Notes: generated from the sequence alone by a model not told the origin. 64,000 bases of DNA from Lachnospiraceae bacterium UBA3866 (GCA_002392345.1 DGGU01000042.1:48076-112075), one strand, 5' to 3'; shown: positions 8,291-17,711, counted from the stretch's first letter. A program made the numbers and translations.

Positions 8291-8316
8291 AAAAAGTGAC
8301 CCTAGGTCACTTTTTT
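8291..8316. terminator. Bidirectional terminator ending the restriction-modification island
   Basis: An A run, GTGACC (8296-8301), loop CTA, GGTCAC (8305-8310), then six T. The A and T runs on both sides let it serve the plus-strand island and the minus-strand CofE-like gene. Confidence 0.85.
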
Positions 8317-8344
8317 GCTACTAATTGCCGATTACTATATGCTC

Positions 8345-9541
8345 CTAATTATTTGTATAATTATCAAAATACCCTTGTATAAGCACGAAAGGTGTCCCCT
8401 TATCGCCTGAGCCGGATGTTAAGTCACATAGGCTTCCAAGTAAGTCAGTAATCTGTCTTGGGGTAGTGCCTTCTGAAACCATGTTGCCTTTGAGGTCTTT
8501 ATCCTTTTTAGTGATAGATTCCTTGATGGCATTTTTTAATGCATCGCCGGATAGATCTTTATAGTCATTATCTGCAAGATATTTTAATTTTAATTCATTA
8601 GGTGTGCCGACGAGACCTTTGGTATAAGCTGGTGATACAACTGGGTCAGCAAGCTCCCAGATCTTACCTTGAGGATCTTTGAATGCTCCATCGCCATAGA
8701 CCATAACTTCTATATGCTTGCCAGTTTTTTCAATTAATTCCTTCTGTATATTTTCAACTAATTTCTGACAACTGCTATTTGGAAAAAGTTTCACCTTATC
8801 TTCGGTTGCTTTGTTGGAACCAAGGAGACCATATTTTTCATTAAAGCCAGAGCCCTCTACTGATTCGGTAAGTATCTCATCAAGGCCATATACTATCTTT
8901 GCGCCACTGGCCTTAAGCAGTCTTTTTGTCCTTGCTCTTGTATGTATGTCGCAATTAAGGATGCAGTCAGTGTATTTAAGTATAGTTTTAACTTGGTTTG
9001 CGAAAACTATCTCGCAAGCACAACCTTCACTTTCTACAAGTTCTTTATAATAGTCTATATAATCTACACCAGTGAACTCGTGTATCTTGCGGCCAAATAA
9101 CTCTCTATATTTTTCAAGTGATAGTACATCACTATAAGGATTGACATTTTTCTCATCAAGATCATCATAGGTTAGAAGTGCATTGCCAACTTCGTCAGAT
9201 GGGTATGATAGCATGAGAACGATCTTTTTTGCACCTCTTGCTATACCGCGAAGTAGTATGGCAAAACGATTTCTTGATGTGATAGGATGTATGACACCTA
9301 TAGTGTTATCGCCAAATTTATCCTTTATATCTTTAGCAATTTGATCAACTGTAGCATAATTGCCATTTGCCCTTGCAACTACTGATTCAGTGATACAGAC
9401 CACGTCTTTATCATGAAGAGGGATATTTTCTGATGCAGTAGCATCTAAGACTGATTTTACAACAATTTTGCAGAGATCGTCACCTTCTCTTATAATAGGC
9501 CCTCTTATACCAATAGATTTAACGCCAGTTAATCTTTCCAT
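8345..9541 (-). CDS. CofE-like (F420-0:glutamate ligase family) protein
   Basis: The ATG at 9541 is chosen because GGAGGAGTATAT lies directly upstream; the frame extends further but without a ribosome site. The 398-residue protein begins with the CofE-type pattern (IGIRGPIIREGDDL, DVVCITESVVARANG, HPITSRNRFA), the fold that adds glutamate to F420-0 in methanogens and actinobacteria. It is much longer than classical CofE (about 250 residues) and carries extra C-terminal domain material with a DPV.SPAYTKG segment. No other F420 gene is in the window and most Clostridia lack F420, so it probably acts on a different carboxylate. The gene stands alone between two intergenic regions. Confidence 0.7.
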   Translation of the reverse strand: MERLTGVKSIGIRGPIIREGDDLCKIVVKSVLDATASENIPLHDKDVVCITESVVARANGNYATVDQIAKDIKDKFGDNTIGVIHPITSRNRFAILLRGIARGAKKIVLMLSYPSDEVGNALLTYDDLDEKNVNPYSDVLSLEKYRELFGRKIHEFTGVDYIDYYKELVESEGCACEIVFANQVKTILKYTDCILNCDIHTRARTKRLLKASGAKIVYGLDEILTESVEGSGFNEKYGLLGSNKATEDKVKLFPNSSCQKLVENIQKELIEKTGKHIEVMVYGDGAFKDPQGKIWELADPVVSPAYTKGLVGTPNELKLKYLADNDYKDLSGDALKNAIKESITKKDKDLKGNMVSEGTTPRQITDLLGSLCDLTSGSGDKGTPFVLIQGYFDNYTNN

Positions 9542-9707
9542 ATATACTCCTCCAATAAAGCGCATTATTGACACTCTATTATACAATATTAAACTGAAAA
9601 AATAAATAATTTAGAATTGATGGCTTTGCCATATGGTAATATGTAGTGGTAGTCTAATATCTCTTATGAATACATAGTATAACCCCAATGATAAAAGTGA
9701 GAAAAAG

Positions 9708-9760
9708 TCGCCGTATTAGTGGCGATTTTGTTTGAAATGGAATATTATATGTGTTAAAAT
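9708..9760 (+). promoter_or_regulatory. metQNI promoter preceded by a small hairpin
   Basis: TTGAAA (9732-9737), a 17-base spacer and TAAAAT (9755-9760) precede metQ by about 45 bases. A TCGCC/GGCGA hairpin followed by TTTT (9708-9730) lies just upstream of the promoter. The rest of 9542-9780 shows no S-box or other methionine riboswitch that I can recognise. Confidence 0.7.
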
Positions 9761-9804
9761 GAATATTTAGCGTTTAAGACATGCGATTTAAGGAGGATTT
9801 ATTT

Positions 9805-10695
9805 ATGAAAAATAAGAAATTAATTTTATTAACAGCATTAGCGTTTGTAGTTATGGCTTTTTTTGCTGCTTGTAGCGGAAGCAATAAGCAAGCGGCAGCT
9901 GAGTCTGAAACTGTTACTGAGAGCATAGAAGCTACTGAGGCTAGCGAAACTACACAAAATGTCACACTTACTGTTGGTGCAAGTTCTACACCTCATGCTG
10001 AGATTTTGGAAATTGCAAAACCAATTCTTGCTGACAAAGGGATAGATATTAATATCATTATATATGATGATTATGTCCTTCCTAATACAGCATTACAAGA
10101 TGGAACTCTTGATGCTAATTATTTTCAACATACACCTTATATGAATAGCTTCAATGAATCAAATGGCACAGATCTTGTATCAGCTGGTATGATTCACTAT
10201 GAACCATTTGGAATATATAGTTTCGCAGTAAAAGATCTTAATGACAAAGAAGCATTCAAAACTATAATCGTTCCTGATGATGACTCAAATCAGACAAGAG
10301 CCTTACTTCTTCTTAGACAAGAAGGGCTTGTAGATTTGCCAGAAGATGCTTCTGTAGATAAAGGGGTTAGCGTGCTTGATATAGTTGATGATCATGGCTA
10401 CACTATCAACGCAGCACAGGCTGATGCCATACCTTCACTCCTTAAGAGTGGTGGCGACGATGTGATAGCAGTTATCAATTATAACTATGCACTTGGTGCA
10501 GGACTTAAGACTACTGATGCCCTTGCAGTTGAAGATGCAAGTGGAGATGCGGCAAGGACTTATGCCAATGTAATTGCAGTTAGAAGAGGGGACGAAGGAA
10601 CTCCTGCAATTAGAACTTTAGTATCAGTACTTCAAGATGGTATAGTAGACAAGTATAACAATAATACTGGTGCTGGTATCATGCCAATAAAGTAA
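9805..10695 (+). CDS. metQ: Methionine ABC transporter substrate-binding lipoprotein MetQ
   Basis: Lipoprotein of the NlpA/MetQ family that captures methionine outside the membrane and hands it to MetNI. The start at 9805 follows AAGGAGG; the ATG at 9781 lacks a site. A lipoprotein signal (KKLILL ... FFAAC) places the lipidated cysteine near residue 23, followed by an acidic serine/threonine/glutamate linker, then the family pattern TVGASSTPHAEIL, LDANYFQHTPYM and the C-terminal RTYANVIAVRRGDE. It is the first gene of metQ-metN-metI. Normal length, no defects seen. Confidence 0.95.
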   Translation: MKNKKLILLTALAFVVMAFFAACSGSNKQAAAESETVTESIEATEASETTQNVTLTVGASSTPHAEILEIAKPILADKGIDINIIIYDDYVLPNTALQDGTLDANYFQHTPYMNSFNESNGTDLVSAGMIHYEPFGIYSFAVKDLNDKEAFKTIIVPDDDSNQTRALLLLRQEGLVDLPEDASVDKGVSVLDIVDDHGYTINAAQADAIPSLLKSGGDDVIAVINYNYALGAGLKTTDALAVEDASGDAARTYANVIAVRRGDEGTPAIRTLVSVLQDGIVDKYNNNTGAGIMPIK

Positions 10696-10723
10696 TATTG
10701 TTATGCTAAAGTAAGGTTGATAT

Positions 10724-11713
10724 ATGATTGAATTTCGACATCTTAGTAAAACTTATAAAACTGCCGATAAAGAGATAGTTGCACTTGAAGATATTAATTT
10801 AACTATTAATGATGGTGAAATCTATGGTATTATCGGTTTATCGGGTGCTGGGAAAAGCACCCTTGTACGTTGTATTAATCTTCTTGAAAAGCCTACTTCA
10901 GGTAAAGTCTTTATAGATGGTAAAGATATAACTATACTTGACAATAAAAGCCTCTTAGAACTTAGAAGAACTATAGGGATGATATTTCAAGGCTTTAATC
11001 TGCTTGATCAGAGATCTGTTATTCGTAACGTCACTTTTCCACTTGAAGTATCAGGTGTAAGCATGGATAGAGCAAGAGTTAGAGCAATGGAACTTCTTGA
11101 GATAGTGGGGCTTAAAGACCGCGCTAATTCTTATCCATCACAATTATCAGGTGGCCAGAAACAAAGAGTTGCTATAGCCCGTGCACTTGCCACTAATCCT
11201 AAGTACCTTCTTTGCGATGAAGCTACATCAGCACTTGATCCTAACACAACGAGATCTATACTAGATTTACTTAAAGAAATCAATAAAACTATGGGTGTTA
11301 CTATAGTTGTTATCACTCATGAGATGAAAGTAATAGAGCAAATATGTGATAAGGTCGCAGTACTCGATAAGAGCAAGATTGTAGAAGAGGGTGATGTTAA
11401 AGAAGTATTTATAAACCCTATCTCAGATATAGCGAAAGAACTGATTCTGCCAAAAGAAGGTAATAATTTCGGGATACATAAAGGAAGGAAGGTGAGACTT
11501 ACATTCCGATCAGAGTATTCTGGAAAACCTCTTATATCTGCAATGGTGCTTGAATGTAAAACTTCGGTCAATATACTTTTTGCTGATACGAAAGAGATGG
11601 ATGGTGGTATATACGGACATATGGTTATAGGCTTGCCAGATGATGAAAAAGAGGCAGAGAGAATTATTGCTTGGCTTAAAAATAGTTCTATAGAATGGCA
11701 GGAAGAGGTGTAG
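10724..11713 (+). CDS. metN: Methionine ABC transporter ATP-binding protein MetN
   Basis: ATPase that energises methionine import. It has Walker A GLSGAGKST near residue 38, the ABC signature LSGGQKQRVAIARAL near residue 140, Walker B LLCDEATSALD, and a C-terminal NIL domain (from about residue 255) that binds methionine for feedback inhibition in MetN proteins. It lies 28 bases after metQ and four bases before metI. 329 residues is standard for a NIL-containing MetN. Confidence 0.96.
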   Translation: MIEFRHLSKTYKTADKEIVALEDINLTINDGEIYGIIGLSGAGKSTLVRCINLLEKPTSGKVFIDGKDITILDNKSLLELRRTIGMIFQGFNLLDQRSVIRNVTFPLEVSGVSMDRARVRAMELLEIVGLKDRANSYPSQLSGGQKQRVAIARALATNPKYLLCDEATSALDPNTTRSILDLLKEINKTMGVTIVVITHEMKVIEQICDKVAVLDKSKIVEEGDVKEVFINPISDIAKELILPKEGNNFGIHKGRKVRLTFRSEYSGKPLISAMVLECKTSVNILFADTKEMDGGIYGHMVIGLPDDEKEAERIIAWLKNSSIEWQEEV

Positions 11714-11716
11714 TAT

Positions 11717-12397
11717 ATGTTTTCTGAGATGTTTATAAAACTTTGGCAAAATGGTATCATACAAAAAGGTATATGGGAAACTATATATATGACTGTCACC
11801 TCATCTGCCATAGCTTACATCATAGGTCTCCCAATTGGTGTGATACTCAATATAACAGATAAAGATGGTATATATCCTATACCTTGGCTTAGTACAATAC
11901 TTGGTTTTATAGTTAATTTCTTTAGAAGTATACCATTTATCATACTTATGGTTGCCATGCTCCCAGTTGCTAAGTTTTTTGTAGGTGTGAGTCTTGGCAA
12001 TAAGGCGATGATTGTTATGCTTGTAATTGCAGCAGCTCCCTATATAGCAAGAATGGTTGAGAGTTCTCTTAAAGAAGTGAATGCAGGTGTCATAGAAGCT
12101 GCTAAAGCGATGGGGGCCAATAATTTTCAGATAATCACTAAAGTGCTTCTCCCTGAAGCAAAGCCATCTCTTATAATAGGTGCAGTGATATCTATGGTTA
12201 CTATCTTAGGATATTCTGCGATGGCAGCGACAATAGGTGGGACAGGACTTGGACAGATAGCTGTAAGCTATGGACACCAGAGATTTAATCCTGATATCAC
12301 CTGGTGTTGTGTATTTCTTACAGTTATAATAGTTCAGATAATACAAGAAGTAGGGACATGGATTGCACATAAGAGTGATAAGAGATATAAAAATTAA
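11717..12397 (+). CDS. metI: Methionine ABC transporter permease MetI
   Basis: Inner-membrane permease with five or so hydrophobic segments. The coupling-loop pattern EAAKAMGANNFQIITKVLLPEA near residue 135 is the EAA motif that contacts MetN. The start is supported by GAGGTG upstream. It ends the metQNI operon just before a terminator. 226 residues matches the family. Confidence 0.95.
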   Translation: MFSEMFIKLWQNGIIQKGIWETIYMTVTSSAIAYIIGLPIGVILNITDKDGIYPIPWLSTILGFIVNFFRSIPFIILMVAMLPVAKFFVGVSLGNKAMIVMLVIAAAPYIARMVESSLKEVNAGVIEAAKAMGANNFQIITKVLLPEAKPSLIIGAVISMVTILGYSAMAATIGGTGLGQIAVSYGHQRFNPDITWCCVFLTVIIVQIIQEVGTWIAHKSDKRYKN

Positions 12398-12427
12398 AAA
12401 AGAGGCTCTATGAAGAACCTCTTTTTT
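12396..12427. terminator. Bidirectional terminator between metI and the alcohol dehydrogenase gene
   Basis: AAAAAAGAGG (12396-12405), a 12-base loop, then CCTCTTTTTT. It serves the converging metI and minus-strand dehydrogenase transcripts. Confidence 0.85.
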
Positions 12428-12435
12428 GATTACTA

Positions 12436-13605
12436 TTATAAAGCAAGTTCAAGTATTTCCATGAATTCTTTCGCATGTAGTGGTATGTAGTGACCAACAG
12501 TATTCTTGTCATCGTTAGTTGCTCTCATAGCCATATCTTTAAAATGTTCTCTATCTATCTCGTATTCTGTAAGAGTAGTTTTTAAATTAATTTTTTCAAA
12601 AAATTCTTTTAACTTGTCTGAAAGTATAAGTGCCATCTCTTTCTCTGTATAATCATGGTAATCAACATTAAAGACTCTGTTAGCGAGCTGAGCCATCTTC
12701 TTTGGAAGTTTATCTGCCATATATTTAGTGTAAGCAACAAGCACTACTGCCATACCTGCACCATGGGTAATATTATATTGACCACTGAGTTCATGTTCAA
12801 TTCTATGTGAAGCCCAGTCAGTAGCACGGCCAAGATCGAGCATACCATTATGTGCGAGTGATGCGAGAAGTTGCATCTCAGCTCTTGCATTATAATTGCT
12901 TGGGTCTTTAACTAGACGGAGAGCGTTAAGCATACATGCTTTTATAGCTCCTTCAAGTAGATAGTCAGTGACATCTACATTTTCAGTAGTTGTAAAATAT
13001 CTTTCTAATAGATGCGAGAGTATATCAGCGCATCCTGCTGATGTCTGAAATGGTGGAAGACCAAGTGTGTAGGTAGGATTCATAATGGCGAATTTTGGAA
13101 GAATTAAATCATCCTCAACACCTTTTTTGTATAGACCATTTGATAGGATCGCAGCATTGGATGTCTCTGAACCTGAAGCTGGGATAGTAGTGATAGCACC
13201 AAGAGAAATAGCAGACTTAGGTGTAGCCTTGCCATCATAGAAATCCCATACATCGCCTTCGTAAGGTATGCCAAGTGCAACAGATTTTGCTGTATCTATA
13301 GGACTGCCACCTCCTACAGCAAGTATAAAATCAACATTATTTTCCTTTCCTATTTGAATAAGTTCACGAACTAATTCTACTTTAGGGTTAGCTACAACTT
13401 TTAGTGATTCTATATATTTTGCGCCGATTTTTTTGCAAGCATTTTCTACTTCATCACATATGCCGAGTCTTCTTGCTGAACCGCCAGAACCTCCTATAAG
13501 GAGTACTGTGTGGGCGCCATATTCTTTTAAAAGTGAATCAAGTTTTTTAATTGATTCATCACCAAAGACGATTCTTGATGGGTTTTTGAAATCAAAATTA
13601 ATCAT
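12436..13605 (-). CDS. Iron-dependent alcohol dehydrogenase (butanol dehydrogenase-like)
   Basis: NAD(P)H-dependent reduction of an aldehyde to an alcohol. The start at 13605 is chosen because AGGAGG lies six to eleven bases upstream; the longer frame adds an unsupported hydrophobic N-terminus. The 389-residue product shows the nucleotide loop (VLLIGGSGGSARRLG), the GGGSPIDTAK signature near residue 95, and the metal-binding pattern HRIEHELSGQYNITHGAGMAV near residue 265. That is the layout of the YqhD/BdhA branch. It is divergent from the NhaC-kinase-aldolase cluster and could reduce the aldehyde produced by the aldolase, which is inference. It shares the terminator behind metI. Confidence 0.92.
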   Translation of the reverse strand: MINFDFKNPSRIVFGDESIKKLDSLLKEYGAHTVLLIGGSGGSARRLGICDEVENACKKIGAKYIESLKVVANPKVELVRELIQIGKENNVDFILAVGGGSPIDTAKSVALGIPYEGDVWDFYDGKATPKSAISLGAITTIPASGSETSNAAILSNGLYKKGVEDDLILPKFAIMNPTYTLGLPPFQTSAGCADILSHLLERYFTTTENVDVTDYLLEGAIKACMLNALRLVKDPSNYNARAEMQLLASLAHNGMLDLGRATDWASHRIEHELSGQYNITHGAGMAVVLVAYTKYMADKLPKKMAQLANRVFNVDYHDYTEKEMALILSDKLKEFFEKINLKTTLTEYEIDREHFKDMAMRATNDDKNTVGHYIPLHAKEFMEILELAL

Positions 13606-13713
13606 AAAACCTCCTATGTTTAAAAATACAATAAATATGCATATTATTATTAATGATTCTATCATACTAGGAATATAATATCAATAAAATGTCAAATAAA
13701 ATTAAGATTTTTG

Positions 13714-13742
13714 TTGATTTTTATTCATTTTTAATATATAAT
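13714..13742 (+). promoter_or_regulatory. Promoter of the NhaC-led gene cluster
   Basis: TTGATT (13714-13719), a 17-base spacer and TATAAT (13737-13742). A small TACAC/GTGTA hairpin (13757-13772) falls in the leader before the GGAGGAG ribosome site. Confidence 0.75.
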
Positions 13743-13801
13743 TTAATTATTGAATATACACGGTGCGGTGTATAAAAATTTATTGATTTCGGAGGAGAGT
13801 T

Positions 13802-15142
13802 ATGAAAGAAAAAGGTAGTTTTCTAGGCCTCGTACCAATTCTAGTATTTCTTATTGTATATTTTGCAGTTGGTATAGGAACAGGAGCATTTGATCAAAGT
13901 TTACCTCTTATGATGGGTATCTTTATTGCATCAGTGCTTTCACTTGTGCTTGACAACCATACTGGATCAGAGAAAAAGACATTAGCTGAAAAGATTGTTA
14001 TGTTCTGTAAGGGTGGTGGAGATGACACACTTATACTTATGGTTCTCATCTACATGCTTGCAGGTGCATTTTATTCAATCTCTATAGCAACTGGTGCTCG
14101 TGAAGCAATGGGACAACTTGGTGTTGCATTACTCCCACCAAGACTTATACTCCCTGCAATATTCTTAGTTTCAATGGCATTCAGCTTTTCTATGGGTACT
14201 TCAATGGGAACAGTTAATACTGTTATGACATTCGCTACAGCATTTGCTCCACTTATCAGTTTCGGAACAGAGCAGACAAAGCTTGCTGTAATATGCGGTA
14301 TCGTAGTTGGCGGTGCTATGTTTGGTGATAACTTATCATTCATATCTGATACTACTATAGCAGCTACTTCTACTCAAGAAGTATCAATGAAATCTAAGTT
14401 CCAACAAAACATTCTTATGTGCTTACCAGCAGTTATTATTACATTTATAGCACTTGCATTTATTCCTATCACAGTTCCTGAAGCAACAACACTTGCAGGT
14501 ATCAACTGGATAGTTTTACTTCCATTCTTACTTATCATTGTTCTCTCACTTATTGGTATGCACGTACTTCCTGCTATGACTATATCAATTACTGTTGCAG
14601 CTATAATTGGTGTTGCAATTGGTAAGTTCCCATTATTCCATACTGGAGATACAGCTGGCGTATTCGAAGTTATCCATGAAGGTATGATGTGGATGCAAGA
14701 TATGGCTGTTATAGCTATATTCATCGGTGGTATATGTGCTATGATGCATTACCTTGGTGGTATACAATGGCTTATCAATACATTATCTAAGAACGTTAAG
14801 ACTTCAAAGGGTTGCGAGCTTGCATTAGCATTCTTAGCATTTATCGTTGATGTTGCTACTACTAACAATACAGTTTCAATCATAGCTATAGGACCTATCG
14901 CAAAGGAACTTGGTGATAAGTTCGGTGTTGCAAGAGAGAGAATAGCATCTATACTTGATATCTTCTCATCAGTAGGTAATGGTATATCTCCACACGCAGG
15001 ACAACTGCTTGCTGCTGGATCACTTGCTGGTATCTCACCTGCATCAATAGTTGTATGGTGTTGGTACCCAATTTTAATGGGCATATCAAGTCTTATATTT
15101 ATAATTCTTGGTATAGCAGTTCCTGCTAAGAAAAAAGATTAA
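13802..15142 (+). CDS. nhaC: NhaC-family Na+/H+ antiporter-type transporter
   Basis: Integral membrane protein of 446 residues with about 11 hydrophobic segments. Family features are the GGGDDTLILMVLIYMLAGAF segment, the SMGTSMGTVNT stretch near residue 138, the GDNLSFISDTT segment near residue 175, and a C-terminal VDVATTNNTVSIIAIGP segment. NhaC proteins exchange sodium for protons, and some relatives exchange organic acids. Because the next genes encode a hydroxyacid dehydrogenase, a sugar kinase and an aldolase, it may bring in their substrate. A strong terminator separates it from those genes, so linkage is not certain. Excellent ribosome site CGGAGGAG. Confidence 0.88.
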   Translation: MKEKGSFLGLVPILVFLIVYFAVGIGTGAFDQSLPLMMGIFIASVLSLVLDNHTGSEKKTLAEKIVMFCKGGGDDTLILMVLIYMLAGAFYSISIATGAREAMGQLGVALLPPRLILPAIFLVSMAFSFSMGTSMGTVNTVMTFATAFAPLISFGTEQTKLAVICGIVVGGAMFGDNLSFISDTTIAATSTQEVSMKSKFQQNILMCLPAVIITFIALAFIPITVPEATTLAGINWIVLLPFLLIIVLSLIGMHVLPAMTISITVAAIIGVAIGKFPLFHTGDTAGVFEVIHEGMMWMQDMAVIAIFIGGICAMMHYLGGIQWLINTLSKNVKTSKGCELALAFLAFIVDVATTNNTVSIIAIGPIAKELGDKFGVARERIASILDIFSSVGNGISPHAGQLLAAGSLAGISPASIVVWCWYPILMGISSLIFIILGIAVPAKKKD

Positions 15143-15198
15143 TTCGTACTTTTTAAAAAACTAATATCGTTGTGATTATGTCACAGCATTTTAATAGA

Positions 15199-15232
15199 AC
15201 TTCCACAGCGATATAATGCTGTGGAAGTTTTG
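15199..15232 (+). terminator. Strong hairpin between nhaC and the 2-hydroxyacid dehydrogenase
   Basis: CTTCCACAGC, an eight-base loop, GCTGTGGAAG, then TTTTGTTT. It ends only about 16 bases before the next gene. The 3' arm can alternatively pair with CACAGCAT at 15182-15189, so a conditional leader is possible. Confidence 0.75.
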
Positions 15233-15248
15233 TTTATAAGGAGAATAT

Positions 15249-16232
15249 ATGAAACTTTATATTAGAACGCCATATACTGAAGATAAGATAGAGGAACTTA
15301 GAAAATATTTTGACGAGATAGTTTATGAACCATGGACAGATACAGGCGAGAGATATTATGAAGACGAGATGCTTGAGAAGCTTCTTCTGGTAAAGCCTAA
15401 TGTAGTGGTGACAGAACTTGATAGGATTACTGAAAAAGTACTATCAGGTTATGAAGGACTTAAATTTATAGGTGATTGTCGTGCTACCCCTGCTAATATA
15501 GAAGTCGAAGCATGTACAAAACATAAAGTGCCTATACTTTGCACACCAGGTCGTAATTCTCAAGCAGTTGCAGAGATGGTTGTAGGACTTCTACTTACAG
15601 AGATGAGAAATATCATCCCTTCGACTAATTGGATCAAAGAAGGTAAATGGGTTAAAGGAACTACACCTTATTATACTTGGATGGGCAATGAACTTTGTGG
15701 CAAAGAAGTTGGCTTTGTAGGTATGGGAGCGATCGCCAAGATAGTTGCAAATATCTTAGAGGCATTTGGATGCAAGATATCATTCTATGATCCATTTCTT
15801 GAAACTTATAAGAATTATAAGAAGAAAGATTTAAATGCTATATTTAAAGATTCAGATATAGTAACTATACATGTCCCAGTTATTGATAGCACTCATAAGA
15901 TGATTAAGAAAGAACATTTTGATCTTATGAAACCTACATCAATATTTGTCAATGTATCAAGGACATGGATGGTAGATATGGATGCATTTTATGACACGAT
16001 GAAAAATAAAAAGATAAAAGCGGCTATAACAGACGTTCTTGATGAAGAGCCACCTACAGAGGAGGCGCTTAAGATTGGAAAACTTGATAATGTACTTCTT
16101 ACACCTCATATCTGCGGGGCTACATTTGAAGTTGCTAATCATCAAACTGATATTATCAATGATAGAATTATAAGATATCTTGAGGGCAAAGATCTTGATA
16201 AGATTGTATATAACAAAGATGTATTGAAATAA
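15249..16232 (+). CDS. D-isomer-specific 2-hydroxyacid dehydrogenase
   Basis: NAD-dependent oxidoreductase of the phosphoglycerate dehydrogenase superfamily, 327 residues. The nucleotide-binding fold begins at GFVGMGAIAK near residue 156. The catalytic triad can be followed as the arginine in VSRTWMVD, the glutamate in DVLDEEPP and the histidine in TPHICGAT. There is no ACT or substrate-binding extension, so it is not a typical serine-pathway SerA. It is 24 bases before an FGGY kinase and followed by a class II aldolase, which suggests a role in oxidising or reducing a sugar acid. The substrate is unknown. Confidence 0.9.
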   Translation: MKLYIRTPYTEDKIEELRKYFDEIVYEPWTDTGERYYEDEMLEKLLLVKPNVVVTELDRITEKVLSGYEGLKFIGDCRATPANIEVEACTKHKVPILCTPGRNSQAVAEMVVGLLLTEMRNIIPSTNWIKEGKWVKGTTPYYTWMGNELCGKEVGFVGMGAIAKIVANILEAFGCKISFYDPFLETYKNYKKKDLNAIFKDSDIVTIHVPVIDSTHKMIKKEHFDLMKPTSIFVNVSRTWMVDMDAFYDTMKNKKIKAAITDVLDEEPPTEEALKIGKLDNVLLTPHICGATFEVANHQTDIINDRIIRYLEGKDLDKIVYNKDVLK

Positions 16233-16256
16233 TAATCAAACTCGAAAGGATAAGTT

Positions 16257-17699
16257 ATGGAAAGAAATTATTTGGTAGTAGATATTGGTACAGGTAATTC
16301 AAGAGTTGCATTAGTTACTTCAACTGGTGCCATCATTGATATGGATTCATTTGAAAATGTATATCATAGAGATACATTGTATGAGGATGCTCAATACTTT
16401 GTCCCATCTGATTGGAAGAAAAGAATCATGGAGGGCTGCAAAAAAGTAATTGGCAACCACAAAGATTTAAAGATATCTGGTATATCTGCATCAGGAGCGA
16501 GAGAGACTATCGTATGCTACGATGAGAATGGCGATGATTTTCTAGGACTTCCTAATATAGATAATCGTGGTGCAAAATGGATGGACGAGATACCTGAAAA
16601 AAGTTATGTCTATGAGAAGACTGGTAGATGGTGCACTGAAGATTTTCCTGCGGCGAAACTTATGGGATTTAGGAAGATGCATAAAGAAGAATTTGCTAAG
16701 ATTAAAAAGATGACAAGTCTTTCTGAATGGATAGGAGAGATATTCACAGGTAATATCGTAATTGAGCCATCTATGGCATGCGAGACTCAGCTTTATGATA
16801 TAGATGATATGAAATGGTCAGAAAAAATCTGCGGCTTCTTTAAGATCCCTATGGAGATTTTGCCTGAAGTAAAATGTGCTGGAGAGAGCATAGGTAAGAT
16901 TACAAAAAAGATTTCTGATGAACTTGGGATAGATGAGAACGCTGAGTTTATCGTTGGCGGTGCTGATACTCAACTTGCTGCTAAAGCGATGAATGTAAAA
17001 GTAGGAGACATATGTATAGTATCTGGAACTACATCACCAGTAGTGACAATACTCGATAAGAAGTATTATGATGACAAAGAGAGATGCTGGACTGATCTAA
17101 ATCTTGGCGGAAAGACTTATCAAGTTGAAACAAACCCAGGCGTCACAGGAAATAACTTCCAGAGATTTAAAAAAGTTATGTTTCCTAATACTTCATACCC
17201 AGAACTTGATGAGATACTTGCTAAGAAAAAAGACTTTGTATGTACGGCTACATTTTCATCACTTAATTTCACACAGCGTAAGTCTCTAAAAAAAGGTGGT
17301 TTTGTGATGAGAGCACCATTCCCACAAAATATGGATTTAGGAGATTTTGCACTTGCTGTACTTTCTGATGTTGCTTGCTCTATCTATCTTCAATATCAAA
17401 ACTTAAAAGAGATGATACCTAATTCTAATGATTATATACTTGGTTGTGGTGGTGGATTTAAACAAAAATATCTATGCCATGCTATAGCAGATCTTACAGG
17501 AAAAGAACTTATGATGTATGAGGGATTTGATCAAGCTACAGTTCTTGGCTGTGTAAAACTTCTCAATGAGTACTTCGGTATAGACAATAAAGAAAGTACA
17601 AGTGCGCCACTAGTATATAAGCCTAATAATGATCCTGATTCACTCATCGAGAGATATTTCCATGAGTGGAGAATCAATCGTAATATTTTGAACCCATAA
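16257..17699 (+). CDS. FGGY-family carbohydrate kinase
   Basis: ATP-dependent sugar kinase of 480 residues with the N-terminal phosphate-binding strand VDIGTGNSRVAL at residues 8-19, a central GADTQLAAKA segment near residue 237, and the C-terminal adenosine-binding GCGGGFKQKYLCHAIADLTG near residue 400. The relatives that come to mind are xylulokinase and the autoinducer-2 kinase LsrK, but specificity cannot be read. It sits between the dehydrogenase and the aldolase with good ribosome sites, so a phosphorylated sugar or sugar acid made here would be cleaved by the aldolase. No isomerase gene is present in the cluster. Confidence 0.92.
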   Translation: MERNYLVVDIGTGNSRVALVTSTGAIIDMDSFENVYHRDTLYEDAQYFVPSDWKKRIMEGCKKVIGNHKDLKISGISASGARETIVCYDENGDDFLGLPNIDNRGAKWMDEIPEKSYVYEKTGRWCTEDFPAAKLMGFRKMHKEEFAKIKKMTSLSEWIGEIFTGNIVIEPSMACETQLYDIDDMKWSEKICGFFKIPMEILPEVKCAGESIGKITKKISDELGIDENAEFIVGGADTQLAAKAMNVKVGDICIVSGTTSPVVTILDKKYYDDKERCWTDLNLGGKTYQVETNPGVTGNNFQRFKKVMFPNTSYPELDEILAKKKDFVCTATFSSLNFTQRKSLKKGGFVMRAPFPQNMDLGDFALAVLSDVACSIYLQYQNLKEMIPNSNDYILGCGGGFKQKYLCHAIADLTGKELMMYEGFDQATVLGCVKLLNEYFGIDNKESTSAPLVYKPNNDPDSLIERYFHEWRINRNILNP

Positions 17700-17711
17700 G
17701 GAGATAAAGTT

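Noticed and set aside
9542..9804. Possible S-box (SAM) riboswitch before metQ
   Set aside because: The gap is long enough, but a consensus promoter sits only about 45 bases before the start, leaving no room, and no S-box core sequences are visible.
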